Assembly: GCA_036245805.1 (NCBI GenBank)
Contig: BTRK01000005.1
Coordinates: 28,935,469 to 28,999,468, forward strand
Direction: 5' to 3'
Length of the DNA: 64,000 nucleotides
From: Pristionchus mayeri
Taxonomy: Eukaryota; Nematoda; Chromadorea; Rhabditida; Neodiplogasteridae
A program made the position numbers and the translations under genes. The notes under the pieces are model-generated. The model was not told the origin of the DNA, searched no databases, and saw nothing but the letters and a program-made list of their open reading frames with translations. How positions within the stretch are numbered: position 1 is the first letter of the stretch; each line of letters begins with the position of its first letter. Shown here one piece after another: positions 1 through 12,436 of this stretch.

Positions 1-121
1 ACAAAGAGTGACGAATTAGGATATGTTTCACTCTGATCTATACCTCAGATCCAATTATTGCCAGGCGAAGGACGTGTAGAGTACATTTGAGAGTGAAACA
101 TATCCTCATTCGTCATTCTTT
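1..121. repeat. Short foldback (inverted repeat)
   Basis: About 30 bases at 2-33 (ending ATATGTTTCACTCT) reappear in reverse complement at 89-120 (AGAGTGAAACATATCCTC...), with one or two mismatches and about 55 bases between the arms. The form is that of a small non-autonomous foldback element. The left end touches the window edge, so the true boundary and any target-site duplication cannot be read. Confidence 0.6.
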
Positions 122-673
122 GAGCAGAGAGCGCAGTGAAATGTCCATACATGACGTGTAAAAAGACATGTAGCATAAAAACGCGGAACTTAAACCTCTT
201 ACCCTGTATACGAAAAATGATCCTCGACACAAGGCGCATCTCCCTGTGTTGTTCGCGTTTTTGGTTTCTGTCTTATATTCGAGAACCATGTTTTCCAAAT
301 GTTACCATAAGACAACATATGTTAATTTAGTGTTAACAGAATCTTAGGTATCATATTTTACTACAGTGAAAATTTCAAGTTGATTCCTCAATCTGTTGTT
401 GAGTTATGTAGGGGAAGGTAAATGCAGCCTACGTGCAGCCTGGCTCAATCGATCGAGTAGGAGCAAAATGAAGTTGACCATGATGATCAGCAACCTCGAG
501 AACCCCTTTCCACAAATTTTCGAAAAATCGATGTGCCATGTCCTTCAGGTCATTGCTCGATTCTTACGCTACCGCCGTCATATGTTCGTTTGCATGAGTG
601 TTTGTTGTCAACTCCAACGTGAACTAGACAGTATGAGTATCCTCTGTTCCATTCACTGCTCTCCTCCCTCCAG

Positions 674-1817
674 GCGATCCGTGGTGCAATGCTCTCTCTG
701 TGGTGAACACTCCCACTCAACCGAGGGGAGTCTCACTCGCGACGAAGAGACTCAGAGAGGAGATGAGAATACTGGCGGATACCGTAGCCAGCGTGTTCGG
801 AGAGGAGACACGGTGGGTGGAGGGAGAAGGGATTCACGCGGATGGGGGAGATGGAGAGATATAATATATGCTTAATCCTCTACAATGGCACAACGAAATC
901 TCATGGTTCATTCCGGTCCCCTGCAGGAAGGAGACTCGTCAGCAGCGAGGGAGAGGAGTGACGATGCCCAGTGAGACACTGAAGGAATCACTCTGGAGTG
1001 AGAGAGTAGACCTACATGCGACTGTCCATGTGCGTGCATTTTTGGGTGGACCATGCAACGGAGAAGATTTATATTGGGATAGAGTCAGGGAACATGAAAA
1101 GTTAAAATAAATAGGGATAGTCTTGAATATAAAGAAACATGATAACAATGATATGAAAACGTGCAACCAAGTCATAATATCTCCTCTCTCTTTCAGTTCA
1201 AGAAGTCGTCGATGCTGGTGGCCATCGCAAAGGGAGTCCTCAAATCGGGAGTGGAGGGAGTGAGGATGAACACTCTCGGGAGCCATGCCATGCAGCAGAT
1301 ACAGGCGAGTTGAGGGGGGGGGGAGTGACTACCCTCTTAGTATACGTCTGATGTGTTGGGCACTGTTGCTTACCGATGGAAATGCGCCGAGTGTTAAAAT
1401 AGAATAGCACAAGTTGGGGGAAAACGAAAAGATAGTAAAGAATTATGACATTCCTGCTCCTTTCTTCCAATATATCTGCCTTATCGGATACCCATAAGTA
1501 CTTAATTTTGTTATTTTATCGCATAATAGTGCATGTTCAGGTGGACGTGGCCTATCTACAGGACTCGTTCTCTTACTTGATAGGAGAGGACTCCCTTCTC
1601 ACTTCCCTCTTCGACGCCATCCTCAGCTCTTCCCTCAGGAGGTACGGTACCCTGGTTACAGTAGGATCTCATTTCTCTCAAATGGTAGATGTTATGCTCT
1701 AATTGTTCAAGAATATATAGTACGCCGAAATATCGATAATTGAGGTGCACGAATCCTCAGCTGATGCATCCGAATGTAGTGACGAGTCTGATGGCAGAAG
1801 ACGAGAACGACAAATAG
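674..1817 (+). CDS. vps-51: VPS51 (GARP/EARP tethering complex subunit), C-terminal exons, 5' end not resolved
   Basis: VPS51 is a subunit of the GARP and EARP complexes, which tether endosome-derived vesicles at the trans-Golgi network. Three exons resemble the family's C-terminal end. About 675-811 reads ATKRLREEMRILADTVASVF. 1197-1312 reads ...SSMLVAIAKGVLKSGVEGVR then MNTLGSHAMQQIQ. About 1552-1654 reads VDVAYLQDSFSYLIGEDSLL and then TSLFDAILSSSLRR. The last exon, about 1761-1817, reads LMHPNVVTSLMAEDENDK and stops at TAG. The intron after MQQIQ appears to use a GC donor (CAG|GCGAGT). The junction before the last exon does not splice in frame with a canonical donor, so it is uncertain. 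Exons upstream of 674 could not be assigned and may lie outside the window. The identification rests on remembered family pattern (LG..QQ.QVD..YL). Confidence 0.6.
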
Positions 1818-2302
1818 ATTGTGAATAATTTATTATCAAGAGACCTCAAGAGTCACTCACTCAAAGCTGACTCACCAGAGTAATTTATTCCCTATGTATG
1901 TACATTAATGTAATTATACGGGTGGATTGTATAGAAAATGTCGATGTGATAAAAACTAATTTATTCTGAGCAATTTGTAGAACAATTAGGGCTTTAATAT
2001 GGTTCGTTCGTGGTATAGATAATTATTAGTGTTATTATCAGTAACAATGGGGGCTAACTGACAGGGACAAACCGTAGGTTTGAGATTTGATATCAGCTGG
2101 AAAGGCAGGGGCAATAGAGTGGTCTCAACCATTGGTAGATCGATAGAGTGTAATTCTCGGCTATATGGGATTAGATCAAGGGTCCTGATGCAACGGTGTA
2201 AATACTTTGAATCTCTAAGTAAAGGCTGTGCGTTTTTACAGTGAATCTCTCGGTGGGAAGAGGTACGAGAGCCGGGAATTCTCCAAACCTCAGAGCCAGA
2301 AT

Positions 2303-5300
2303 TTAGACTCGGCACTGTGGGTTGCACGTGAGGGCACACAGCTTCTGTACAGCTCGTCGGTCGCACAGATTGAATACCTTCCACAGTCGACAGTAACTAC
2401 CGTAGTCCTCGCAGCTTACGGTAGACAGCGTCGCTGGTTCTACCGTAGCTGCCTCGGTGGTCGTTGTCTTGGGGGTTGGTGTAGTCCTTGTGGTGGTAGT
2501 GGTGGGTACGGTAGCGGGTTCCTCTGTTTCGACAACGGTGGTCTCGGAACGGCTTGCCGCCGTCGTTTGCTCGGTTGACGTAACGCGATGGCCTACAATC
2601 ATATTTTTTCTTGAAAAGCATGTACAAGGTATCGTCAACGAGTGAGTGGTTATGATAGGAAGTGAAAATACTCACCCAGTTTGTGGAGGGTGAGTGGTTC
2701 GGGCTTTTTGCCCGCCTTTCCTCGAAGGAATGGCTGCGCGAACTGAGAGAAGACCTTAATGGGGGAGATTGGAAGGAGTACGGTAGAGAGACTTATCGCA
2801 TAATCTTCATGCGTGCATTCTCTCGTAGGTCATACACGACGCGAGAGAGAGGGAGAGGAGAAAGGGTTGCTGGACAGACCTCATCGGCGACGACTCTGAT
2901 GGCAGCCCAAGTCTCGTTTCCGACAGGGATGATCTCCCTCTCTGGGAGGAGGAATCCGTTGCCGAAGAGAGTGTTGCGAGGACGAAGCTCGATGAGATAC
3001 GAGAAGGGAACCTGAAAAGGTGAGGTGAAGGGTAGAATTGGACGATGGACAGTTTCCTTTAAATATAGCGGAAGTAGAAGCTTGGTCAATTATGGGCCAA
3101 ATTCTAACTTTGACTAGATATATTTATCGTACAGTGTGCACAAACCTTGAGAGCTCCCTTAGCCCAGTCGTGAGATCCGCCCGAAGCCTCGTCTGAAACG
3201 AAGGGAATAAGATGAAGCAGGACCGGAGCCAAGAGCCATCCACAATTATTCGGGATTGGAACGGAAGGGTCATAGGTACTCACACATGAGATCTGCTCCT
3301 GTTCCGACTTGGTACTTCGTTCCATGGACTGCCTCGAGTGCCTTCGTCGCCTTGATGGCGAGGGGACGCTGAAATTAAAACAAATTGATTAGTGGTTTAT
3401 CAATTTTCTCTACGACATTACGTTCAATGCACCCGTTCTGTTCTCCTAGTGGTTCTCACTAGAAAGTGATCGTTTCATTCTCACGAACACTGCAAATCCT
3501 GCAAGGACAAATTTCCCCTTCTTTCTCTCACTCCAAGTGCTGTTTGCTGAGGATAAAGTGATCCGTTCCCCCAGGAAAGAGAAAGAAGAAGAACGTCTCT
3601 AGCTACTGCACATCTATCTCTGCGATGGTATCAAGTGTCCCTATCTTCTAGTCTTTGTGAGATATTTTCGAATTCGTGGGAATCTCCCACGGGACTGTTC
3701 GTTCCCGACGGTGTAAAATCAGGCTACAGACGGTACCATGTGAGGAGAGGAAGAAGTGTATCACCCTATTGAATATATATTTGGCCAGAAGAACTCTAGA
3801 AGCTTGAGTCAACTGACCAGGGCGGAGCTGTAATCGGGAGGGTAGCTTCTTCTGCGATGGCCGAAGGGAATCAACCACATCTGCGAGTACGAGTGCAGAG
3901 AGATGAACGCCTGAACGAGATTCTCCTGGTCATCCCTAATACTTTACATAGGACAAGGAATCAATCCTTATTCTCTAAGTGCTCACCTTAGGTGGATATG
4001 CTTCTAGGAAATCCCTGACTGCGATCGACTCAGGCTCGGAGAATGCAGCAGGGCCGTGGTACGTGTCGTGGCAAGTGTCAGAAGAAGAACCGGAAGCTGA
4101 ATGCGTACGGTAAGGGAGGTAAATGTGAGATTCTATAGAACACTTTTGTGGGCTTCAACTGTCCTAATGTTGGGTGCGAATGGAGTACGATATGTGGAGC
4201 ATCATTACCTGCCCAGTACCAGTCGAAGTTCCTGTTGAGGTCGACTCCCCTGCAGCAGACTGTGTGCCATTCCTTGTTGTGGCACTCGGCAGGTCGACGG
4301 TTCTTGCGCCACATTCGGTCCTAGAGTAAAAATTACGATATTGATCTATCACAGGTTACAGTACCATGGTGCGGGAGTGCTCGTATCCGTCCGGATTCAT
4401 AACGGGAAGAATGTAGAAAGGAACGTGATCGAGCATCGCCTGAAAAGGAGAGGATATCATTCTCTTTATTTGTTCTGCTTTCCTGGACTTTTTTGACCAT
4501 CAAAAAGGCGTTTGTTCAAAGTTAGTCTTCTGCTCTTACAATGACTACCACTGAACATTCAGCGAATGAACCTTCGATATGCTCATGCGTGTGTACAGTA
4601 CCTGCAGTTTTGGGTCGGTCTCGTATCCCTCGACCAGCTCCCTCACGATGAACATCGCTGTAGCGGGTGCGATCCATTCACGAGCGTGGATGCCTGAAAA
4701 TAGCATTGTCATCGATGGTGAACTCCAGAAGGGAACGTGTGAATACAGGGAAATGATAGAATAGATGAAACAGCAATCTCACCAGCATCCATCCAGATCG
4801 AGGGCGCGTCCTCATCCAGATTCTGACCACCGCCGATCTGAAAGGGTCGTGTGAAAAAATGCATGGAAATAATCGTTAACATTTTCTGCCTTTGTTGTTC
4901 AGGCTTTTTAGCCCAGGAGGGAGTGATTTTCGAATGATCAAAACACAAGGAAGAGAGCATCTCTTACCTTGACGACGAGCATCGTTCTGTTCTCGTGAGT
5001 CTGTCCGATGTCGATGAGAGTGATGAGAGAAGGTCTCTCCCTCTTCAGTCGCTTCAACTCGTTGTAGATCTCATCGAGGGAGTTGTAACTGAATCACATG
5101 GTATAGATGCGGAAGAAAGAAATGTCTTAATCCTGGTAGAAATCTCACCGTTCGTATCCGAATCCCTTGGGAGGATGCGCCCACGAGGCAACGGATCTCT
5201 CTGATTCTATCGCTCTGAACGACTTTTTAAATATCTTTTGGAATTTGCATTACTCACTTTTGCAAGTCGTGAATGGCGACGATGTAGTGGATTCCACGTG

Positions 5301-5750
5301 CAGAGAGATCGCGGATGAGCGAAGACGCGTCTGGAAGATTGAAGATCATCCATCTTGATGCAGTCTACCTTTTCAATTCCATCTAGTAATCCAGTGAGTA
5401 CAGAAACGAAAGATCCTACCGGAAGGCGCGACGGTGAGATCTACGACTCCGCCCACGTGAGAGGGAGGCTGCCAGAAGTCGAGGGTGTACGGGGACTCCT
5501 GCAGGGAAGAAGAGGGTTACTGTAGAGGAGATACGATGTGCTCACCTCTTCGTACAGGCTCTTGAGGTAGGCGAGTGTCGCATCGTTCTCGGGGTTGATG
5601 CGGATGAGCTTGAAGCTGAAAGGAATGAATAACGATGAGTCTTTGCAGGAAGGTTTGAGCGACTGACTTCCGGTAGCTATGCTGCTTGTCGGTAGCTTGT
5701 GATGCAGCTGCTGCAGCCAGAACTGCCAGCAAGCCGAGAGCTAACCGCAT
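2303..5750 (-). CDS. Secreted zinc carboxypeptidase (M14A) with Thr-rich linker and C-terminal ShKT domain
   Basis: A metallocarboxypeptidase expected to remove C-terminal residues from peptides outside the cell. The start at 5750 gives a signal peptide (MRLALGLLAVLAAAAASQA). A propeptide follows, then the M14 catalytic core over many exons. The zinc-site motif GIHAREW (His and Glu) is near 4680. A Cys-Cys-Arg-Gly-Val-Asp-Leu-Asn-Arg-Asn-Phe block (substrate-binding Arg) is near 4240, and LHSYSQMW (third zinc His) near 3900. The general-base Glu lies in SYLIELRP near 3000. All key residues are present, so it should be active. After the core come a Thr/Pro-rich, probably O-glycosylated linker (TTTTTRTTPTPKTTTT) and a six-cysteine ShKT domain (CEDYGSYC...CALTCNPQC) ending in a stop at 2303. 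The neighbour at 7017-12056 is a paralogue in the same orientation. Confidence 0.85.
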
Positions 5751-7016
5751 CTAAGAGGGGGAATGGACACTCGGAAAGGACGAACAGCAGCAATGAAAGA
5801 ACCATAGAGATTGAGCTATTTCAGGTAGGGATTAATGTGATAGAATGTAGAAAAGTGAGTAAATTGAAGGAGTATGAAGAATACTGGAGCTTTCTTCGAG
5901 TGGGATCAAAGGCGGCTCCTTTCTGGAGTGACCGTAGAGAGGAGATCGAGGAGATTTCTCCGCCCCCTTTCTTCTCCTCTTTTTCGGCCGTTGTCCACTT
6001 GACTGTATGGACTTCACGCGGGTTATCCCACCTCCTCCTCCTCTCCCTGGGGGATCTCAAAGAGAGAGAGAGGCAATGGGAGTACTCTTGACGCATTCCA
6101 AGAGAAGTGAAGAAGTTTGTCCCTTTCTCCCCCCTTTGATCAGTCACTTCAAAGAGCGAGTGCACCTTCTGAAGAAGAGAGAGGAGGGAGGGATCGACTT
6201 GGCCGCGAAATTTGAGATGGGTTCGAGTAGCCTATAGGAACAGGCGGTTCTTCGATCATCCAAGCCATTTTTGGGAGTGAATGAATAGAGTGAAAGGGGA
6301 GACTCGACGAACTTGCATCCTCTGGAACAGGAGAAGCCGTTCGAAGATAGAAGACAACTAGAAGATCAAGAGTGAAATTGCGGATTCTGCAGGATGTTCT
6401 AAGGGATGGCTTCCGAGTTATATTGTAGCGATGTGTGTCAAAAGAGTACAAATACTGTAACGTAGTATCTAGAGTATACTTAGCAATTATGGTTCTCTAG
6501 GTCTTTTATTTACCAGATCTTGACAGATTGTCATCTTCAATGGTTGAGTCTGCATTTGCCTTTTTAAATATATATTTTTTTCGCACGCTCCATTCTGAGA
6601 CAATTGGCTAACATTCCTTGACATTGATGACGTGGGAACATGGATGAAAAAGTGGAGATACACATTGATTCGCGTGTTCTTTTCCTCTCTCTTACGAATC
6701 TCTTCATCACCCTCATTTTTCGATTGAACAAATATGTACAAAGGGAGGGAGGGGGTCGACACGTAGGGGAGGGAGGGAGAGTACTCACTGCGGCTCCCCT
6801 TGGGGAATACCAAGAGAGAGGAGCCGAGAGGGATCTATTAGCTCAACGTGAGAAGTTGTGTGAAGGGAAGCTAACAGCTGATTCGGACATGTTGAGAAAG
6901 AGATAGTTAGAATACGGTATAAAAGCACGCGATGAGAGGAGATGACCGGTAGGTAAAGCGAGATAACGAGAATCCGTAGAGGAGAGATGAGAGGAGGAGG
7001 AGGACTAGGATGGGGA
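5751..7016. other. Intergenic between the two carboxypeptidase genes
   Basis: No convincing exon was found on either strand. The stretch must hold the promoter of the downstream carboxypeptidase and the 3' UTR of the upstream one. It is rich in GA/CT runs. Short open frames here have low-complexity composition. Confidence 0.4.
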
Positions 7017-10000
7017 CTAGCAGAGGCCGCACGCGAGAGCACAGTTGTCCCTCATGAAGATCGGCACCTCAAATCAATTTTTTATGCATTCATTTAATTT
7101 TACTTTGTGTTCCCCTCGTGGTTTAATTCCCAAACTTCCTGTGGTTAGCACCGACTTACCTGGCTGCACAACTGTGGTCGCTCCTTCAGCCAACGCGCGC
7201 AGCTCAGCTTCATGTTCACGCAGCGACCAGGCACTGCAAGGAATTTGAAAAGATGTAATCGTATTTTTAGGAAGTCCTTACATTTCTGGTTGTCCATCTG
7301 CGTCTTTCGGTCGAGAATCGCCTCTGCGACGACCTGCAGAGATCAAAGATCAATTTGGGATTGGAATCAATCTTGAATCATCAATGGTCTGTCCATATAC
7401 TGTTCTTCAATGGCTAATAGGTAGGCCAAATTGCCCGTACCTTCATTCCAGCCCACGTCTCTCTGGCAGTAGGCAGCAACTCACGCTCGTCCAGAATGAA
7501 TCCGTCCCAGTCTGCGAACGGAAAAGTTCATAATAAGATCAAAGATCACGCTTACTCTTCTCCTCTGGACGCAGCTCAATGAGGTAGACGTATTTGACTT
7601 TCGTCGTCTGTTTCACCCAGTCCTCACTTCCGCCCGAAGCTGGGTCTGAGGAAGGAAAGGGATGAGCAAGTTGCTTTTTGATCTCTCAAAGAGATCAGAT
7701 TCTCGATATTGAAAACTTTTACGGACTTAAATTAAAATTATTTTAAAAATATCTTCCATTTCCGGATAGGAAATAGTTCGATGTTCTCACAGAGAGTATC
7801 AGCTCCACTGCCTACGATGTACTTGGTGCCATACATGGCCTCCAGTGCAGCCGTCGCCTTCTTCGCCACTTTGTACTGCAAATAACTTATCATTTTATGA
7901 TACAATAGAAATATAGATTCATCCATTTTCGTAAAATTCATCTAAGATGAGGGTAGAGGGCTTACGTCTAACTCCCACTCATTTTTCTAAAAGGCGAAAT
8001 GTAGTGAAATAATAGAGTAAAAGCTTGGATTCAGTGTGCTTACCAGATCATCGATATCTCCAGGATAGGCCTCCTTCTTGTGACCGTACGAATGAATCCA
8101 GATCTGCGAGTACGTGTGGAGAGTGATGAATCTGTCGAGAAAAATAATTATTATTGCGTCAGAATTTATCGGTACCTCAAGGAAAATATATTAGTCTCAA
8201 TATATGTATTTAAGAAGGGATAATTGAATGCTGCAGTCATCTTTAGATAGGTAGAAGTGTTTTACTGACCCGTCCATTCTGTCTCTGTATCTCCTCGAAA
8301 GAACCGCGTCTCGAATGGCTCTAAAATGAACAATTGATGGTTATCGCACCTAAGCGCATTAGTCAAGTTCATGGCTGATCTCACCTGGTCTCTGGTTCGC
8401 TGAATGCAGTCTTCCCCTGGTAGATCTCAGAGCAGGGATCATCGGAGGAACCTGACTCTGAACCAACAGCTTCAGAATTTGAGAATGCTAAAAACGAACG
8501 AACCCTTGAAGTGGAAGTCGAAATTCCTGTTGAGATCGACTCCTCGGCAGCATCTGGGACAAACATTTTAGAAGTTCCGAAACGAAGGATATGGCTTACC
8601 TCCTTCTTCCCCAGTGATCATTGCGACAAATCATCTCGGATCGGTTCTTGCGCCACAGACGAATCTCAACACCCTCTTTTTTCTTCACAATAGCACAATT
8701 TTCATTGAAAATTCTCATAACGCGTAAGACTTAACCTTAATCTGAAGGTAGAATGGGAAAACATTCGTACGTGAGGATTGGTGGAGGAGCGGGTGAATTC
8801 GTATCCATCGGGGTTCACACAGGGAAGAATGACGAATGTGATGGACTCGAGCATCCGACGAATCTCTGGATCCTCCCATCGAGATGTCAACTGAAGAGAT
8901 CATCTCATCGCTCGTACTTCGTGCTGTTTCACTGGTTTCTGAGTTCGATAGACTGGTGATGATCTTTACATGTTTTCCTGCACAAGCTTCTCTTCTTCTC
9001 AACTTTGCAAGTGAAGAAACTCAGATCTTTTGTATGATAAAATTTGTTCATGCGCAGTTATTCACGCCTTGTGTGCAGAACAAAATTGCGCGGCAACAAA
9101 TATTCTAACTGCCAAAATCGCCCCTCGCACCTCTCACGCTCCAACAGATCGCAGCCCATTGTTGGGTGTTCTCTCGCAAGCAAACTCTGCCCTCTCAATC
9201 ACCTCTCCCTCCACTCCCTCTCCCTCCCCTCCCCCCTCCCCCCTCTCCACCCCCTCTCTCTTCCCTCCCTCTCTTCTCGCTCTGGTGGTTCGATCGGAAC
9301 TTCTCGCTTCATCGAGACTGACCTTGGCGGAAACGTGGCGGAATCCCGTTCGAAACGAGGAAAGAACGAGGATCAGCCCATTCCAATCAGAGGGAAACGA
9401 CAAGGCCACTAGATACATTCAACGGTTTAATGGAAAAAAGTGGGAAGTTCCGTTAGCGATGATGCCATGAGGGAACGGGCGACCTTGTGAGTGAAAGTGC
9501 GAGTAACAGTAAGGCAGTAGTCACTTTTTGTAAGATTAGCCCCGCTGAGCGACCTTGCTTATTGGGAATGCGACTCGTGCATTGAAAGTTAGAGGAGTAA
9601 GTGGGAGGGCATCCTTCAGACTGATCACTCAACAAAAAACGAACATGCGCTCAGTGATTTATGGATGCCGTGCGCTCTTTTCCTAGATAAATGAACCATA
9701 GAAAATATAAAACTATTGGATGGCTCTAAGCTATAGTCTCAAGTGTTGTTGCCTTGAGACTGGCAATGGGACACATACCTGATGAATGAAGTAGAGTGCA
9801 GTGTGAGGGGCAGCCCACTCTCGAGCATGGATCCCCGCGTCGATCCAGAAGACACGAGAAGTCTCGCGGTTTAGACCGATCTCAATTCATCTGTGAGAAC
9901 CCCGGAAATGTAATGTCGCCCAGACTCATTTCACAGCTCATTTTCAGTTATGAGGCGTTAGAAAGATTGAAGCTCCTCGAGGAAGTTACACTACTCTCCC

Positions 10001-12056
10001 TCTCCCGAGATGATCTCTAGCCGCCGCCATCTTTTTCGCACTTTGCAGAGAGAAAAGAGGGAGAGAGAGAGAGAGAGAATAGTCATTCGGGTACACTCCA
10101 AAACATTGTAAAAGCTAAGTGGGTCAGGTTACCAAAACCGTAAAGATGCTGGTAGTAAACGGGGAGTTCTAACCTCAATTCCATCGATGGATCTTCCCTC
10201 GTGGGTGAGTCCGATGGATGTCATCTGCACGAGATGGGGATAGTCACGGGCGAGATTACGCATCCACTTCTGCATTGAGGGATACGATGAGTATCTGAAA
10301 AATTCAACTTTTTTCCCTCACACAATATCTCGAATTTCTCTGTTTTTTTGTACTCATTCTTATCATTCCGATCTACGGGGCTATTTTGAACTGTTCTCGT
10401 GTCTCGACCATTTAAACCAGTAACGGCGCTCACTTTTTCGCTCTTTTCACTCAACTACGCTCCTGATCGCGAAATTCGTTCAAGCCAATCGTACAGTCTA
10501 TTGACTAATTGAGAATACTTTAACTATAAAGGAGTTTCCATGCTTACTAACCGTCTGAAGTCGTATCCACTGGAAGAGACGGAATCGTCCTTGAGTCGAC
10601 GGGAGAACCTCATGGACTTGCGAGGGTTGTGCTCACGCACTTTGATCAGTCTGCAATGATACGCATTATGGTTATGAGAGAAAAAGATACGTGAATCATT
10701 GTCCTTTCTCTTCTCTGTGATTGGAACTGTCTAATCACTGAGAAGGGAAGGAAGTGTTCAGGGATTACCACACCCTCCCCTCACTCTATGAGTGATCACT
10801 AAAGGAATTTACATTTATGCAGTGAATCAGTCTAATTTCCGATGCAGTCGTTTCGTGAATCATGATAGTTTCCAAATGTGCTTTTCGCATGAGTCGCAGT
10901 GTTGTGCCATCCCCCTAGTACTCCCCTTCCTCTCCCTCCTCGGGTGCGGTTCTCTCCTCTTCCCAACAGGGGCTACTTGTAAGTGTGCTAATCTGGGCAT
11001 CTCTGCTCCTCGATGGCTATCTCCCTCTATCGATCTCCTCCACTGTTTCTACTCCTTCCGACTCACTCGGAAAGGGGAAGTTTTGTGCGAGTTCAGCGAG
11101 GGTTCAATGGGCACTCGAGAGTGAGTTTTGACCAAGGAGGAACTAGAAGAGACCAACAAAGAGCGACGGACTGTCTACCACAGGCGGCACGCCTAATGGA
11201 TAGGCTGCTAGACTCCCCCCCCCCCCCCCCCCCGATAGGACGACCGAGTAAGTGGGCTACCCTACTCGAAAGAGACGACAAAATGTATGATATTTCATAC
11301 GACACGATGGATGTGATAACAATTGCACTGACTTCTCAACATCCTCGATGGTTCTCTCGAATGAGATATTGGCTCGATGGAGTAGTGTGAGGAGAGTCGA
11401 CTGCTCGCTTTCCCCCACCATCACATCCCAGAATCCACTCCCGTCGTGAGACGTCTTCCAGAAATCAAGCTGCAATTGAAGGATTCTGATGCGTATACAA
11501 TCTTCATCACATTCAATACTGCAGTACTGGTGATCAGATATGGGCATGAATCATTCTTCGATCCCTCGCTTAGTCCATTTGGATTTCTTTATACGGCCTA
11601 CTCATAGATCAGCACTGCGAAAGGCGCGTTCCGATTCGATCCTTCCCCCTCCCATCTATTAGCGTGCATTCCCTACCCCCCAGCAGCTCATTTCTCATTA
11701 CTACACGCTTATTCTCGGGCTCAAGGTTGCGATTTATCGCGGGAAAAGAGAAAGAAGGATGAGCAGGGAGAAAGCCTCGCCGGTGTGGAAAAACGGCCTT
11801 GACCAGAGGGCACGAGAATGAGTGAAAACGAGGATTGAAATGAGGGAGGAAGAGGAGGAGGATGAAGGGGGAGAAGTCTCGAGGAACTCACATTGAGAAG
11901 GGAGGCATTCTTGTACAACTGCTCGATCGCTGCTTTCTGAAGGGGAGACGCAGGAGAGAGACGGAAGACGGAGAAGGGCTCGGGACCAGACTCGACGATA
12001 CCCAAGGAGGATGGAACCAGAACCAGCAAGGGGACTACCACGACAAGCCAGGTCAT
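7017..12056 (-). CDS. Secreted zinc carboxypeptidase (M14A) with C-terminal ShKT domain, second paralogue
   Basis: The start at 12056 gives the signal peptide MTWLVVVVPLLVLVPSSLG; an upstream in-frame ATG at 12152 would bury it. The propeptide begins EPFSVFRLSPASPLQKAAI. Catalytic features follow: DAGIHAREWAAP (zinc His and Glu, near 9820), RRCCRGVDLNRNFDF (near 8550), LHTYSQIW (third zinc His, near 8110) and VYLIELRP (general-base Glu, near 7580). The C-terminus is a six-cysteine ShKT domain split over exons near 7150-7230 (GRCVNMKLSCARWLKERPQL...) and 7017-7060 (NCALACGLC, then TAG). Unlike its neighbour it has no Thr-rich linker. Its introns are unusually large (about 8960-9777 and 10640-11890), containing CT-rich tracts and a run of about 18 C near 11215. 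Probable tandem duplicate of the gene at 2303-5750. Confidence 0.85.
9190..9275. repeat. CT-rich low-complexity tract in a carboxypeptidase intron
   Basis: The stretch is almost pure C/T (CTCCCTCCACTCCCTCTCCC-like). It lies in the largest intron of the second carboxypeptidase and generates long artefactual open frames on both strands. Confidence 0.7.
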
Positions 12057-12436
12057 GGTGGGGGGACGGGGGAGGGGTCGAGTGAGGGAAGAGTAGTGGA
12101 AGGACTGGAGGGGCGGAGCTTGGCGCGAGAGATGCGAACTTTCACCCCTCACTACCTCGATTGCGATGGGTTTGAGTTAGCTGAGGAGTGACGGGAAAGA
12201 GAGCGAACCATTCCAGTGAATGATGAGATGTTTCATTCTTTGACCAGTCTCAGACGTGTAGCCTCATGTATGACTGATTTTCTAATCGAGGATAGATTGA
12301 AATGTGCCGATTTCCTAGTGTATGCTAACACTATGAAATACCAATATTCATCAAGTATTACTGAATTGCATCACTAATATACATTCAATTAATTTATTCG
12401 AAAGGTCAAAGCGAGCATTACGCAAACTTTCACGAT

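Noticed and set aside
9030..9470. 146- and 122-residue plus-strand open frames
   Set aside because: They cross a CT-rich tract within a carboxypeptidase intron, and have low-complexity composition and no splice context.
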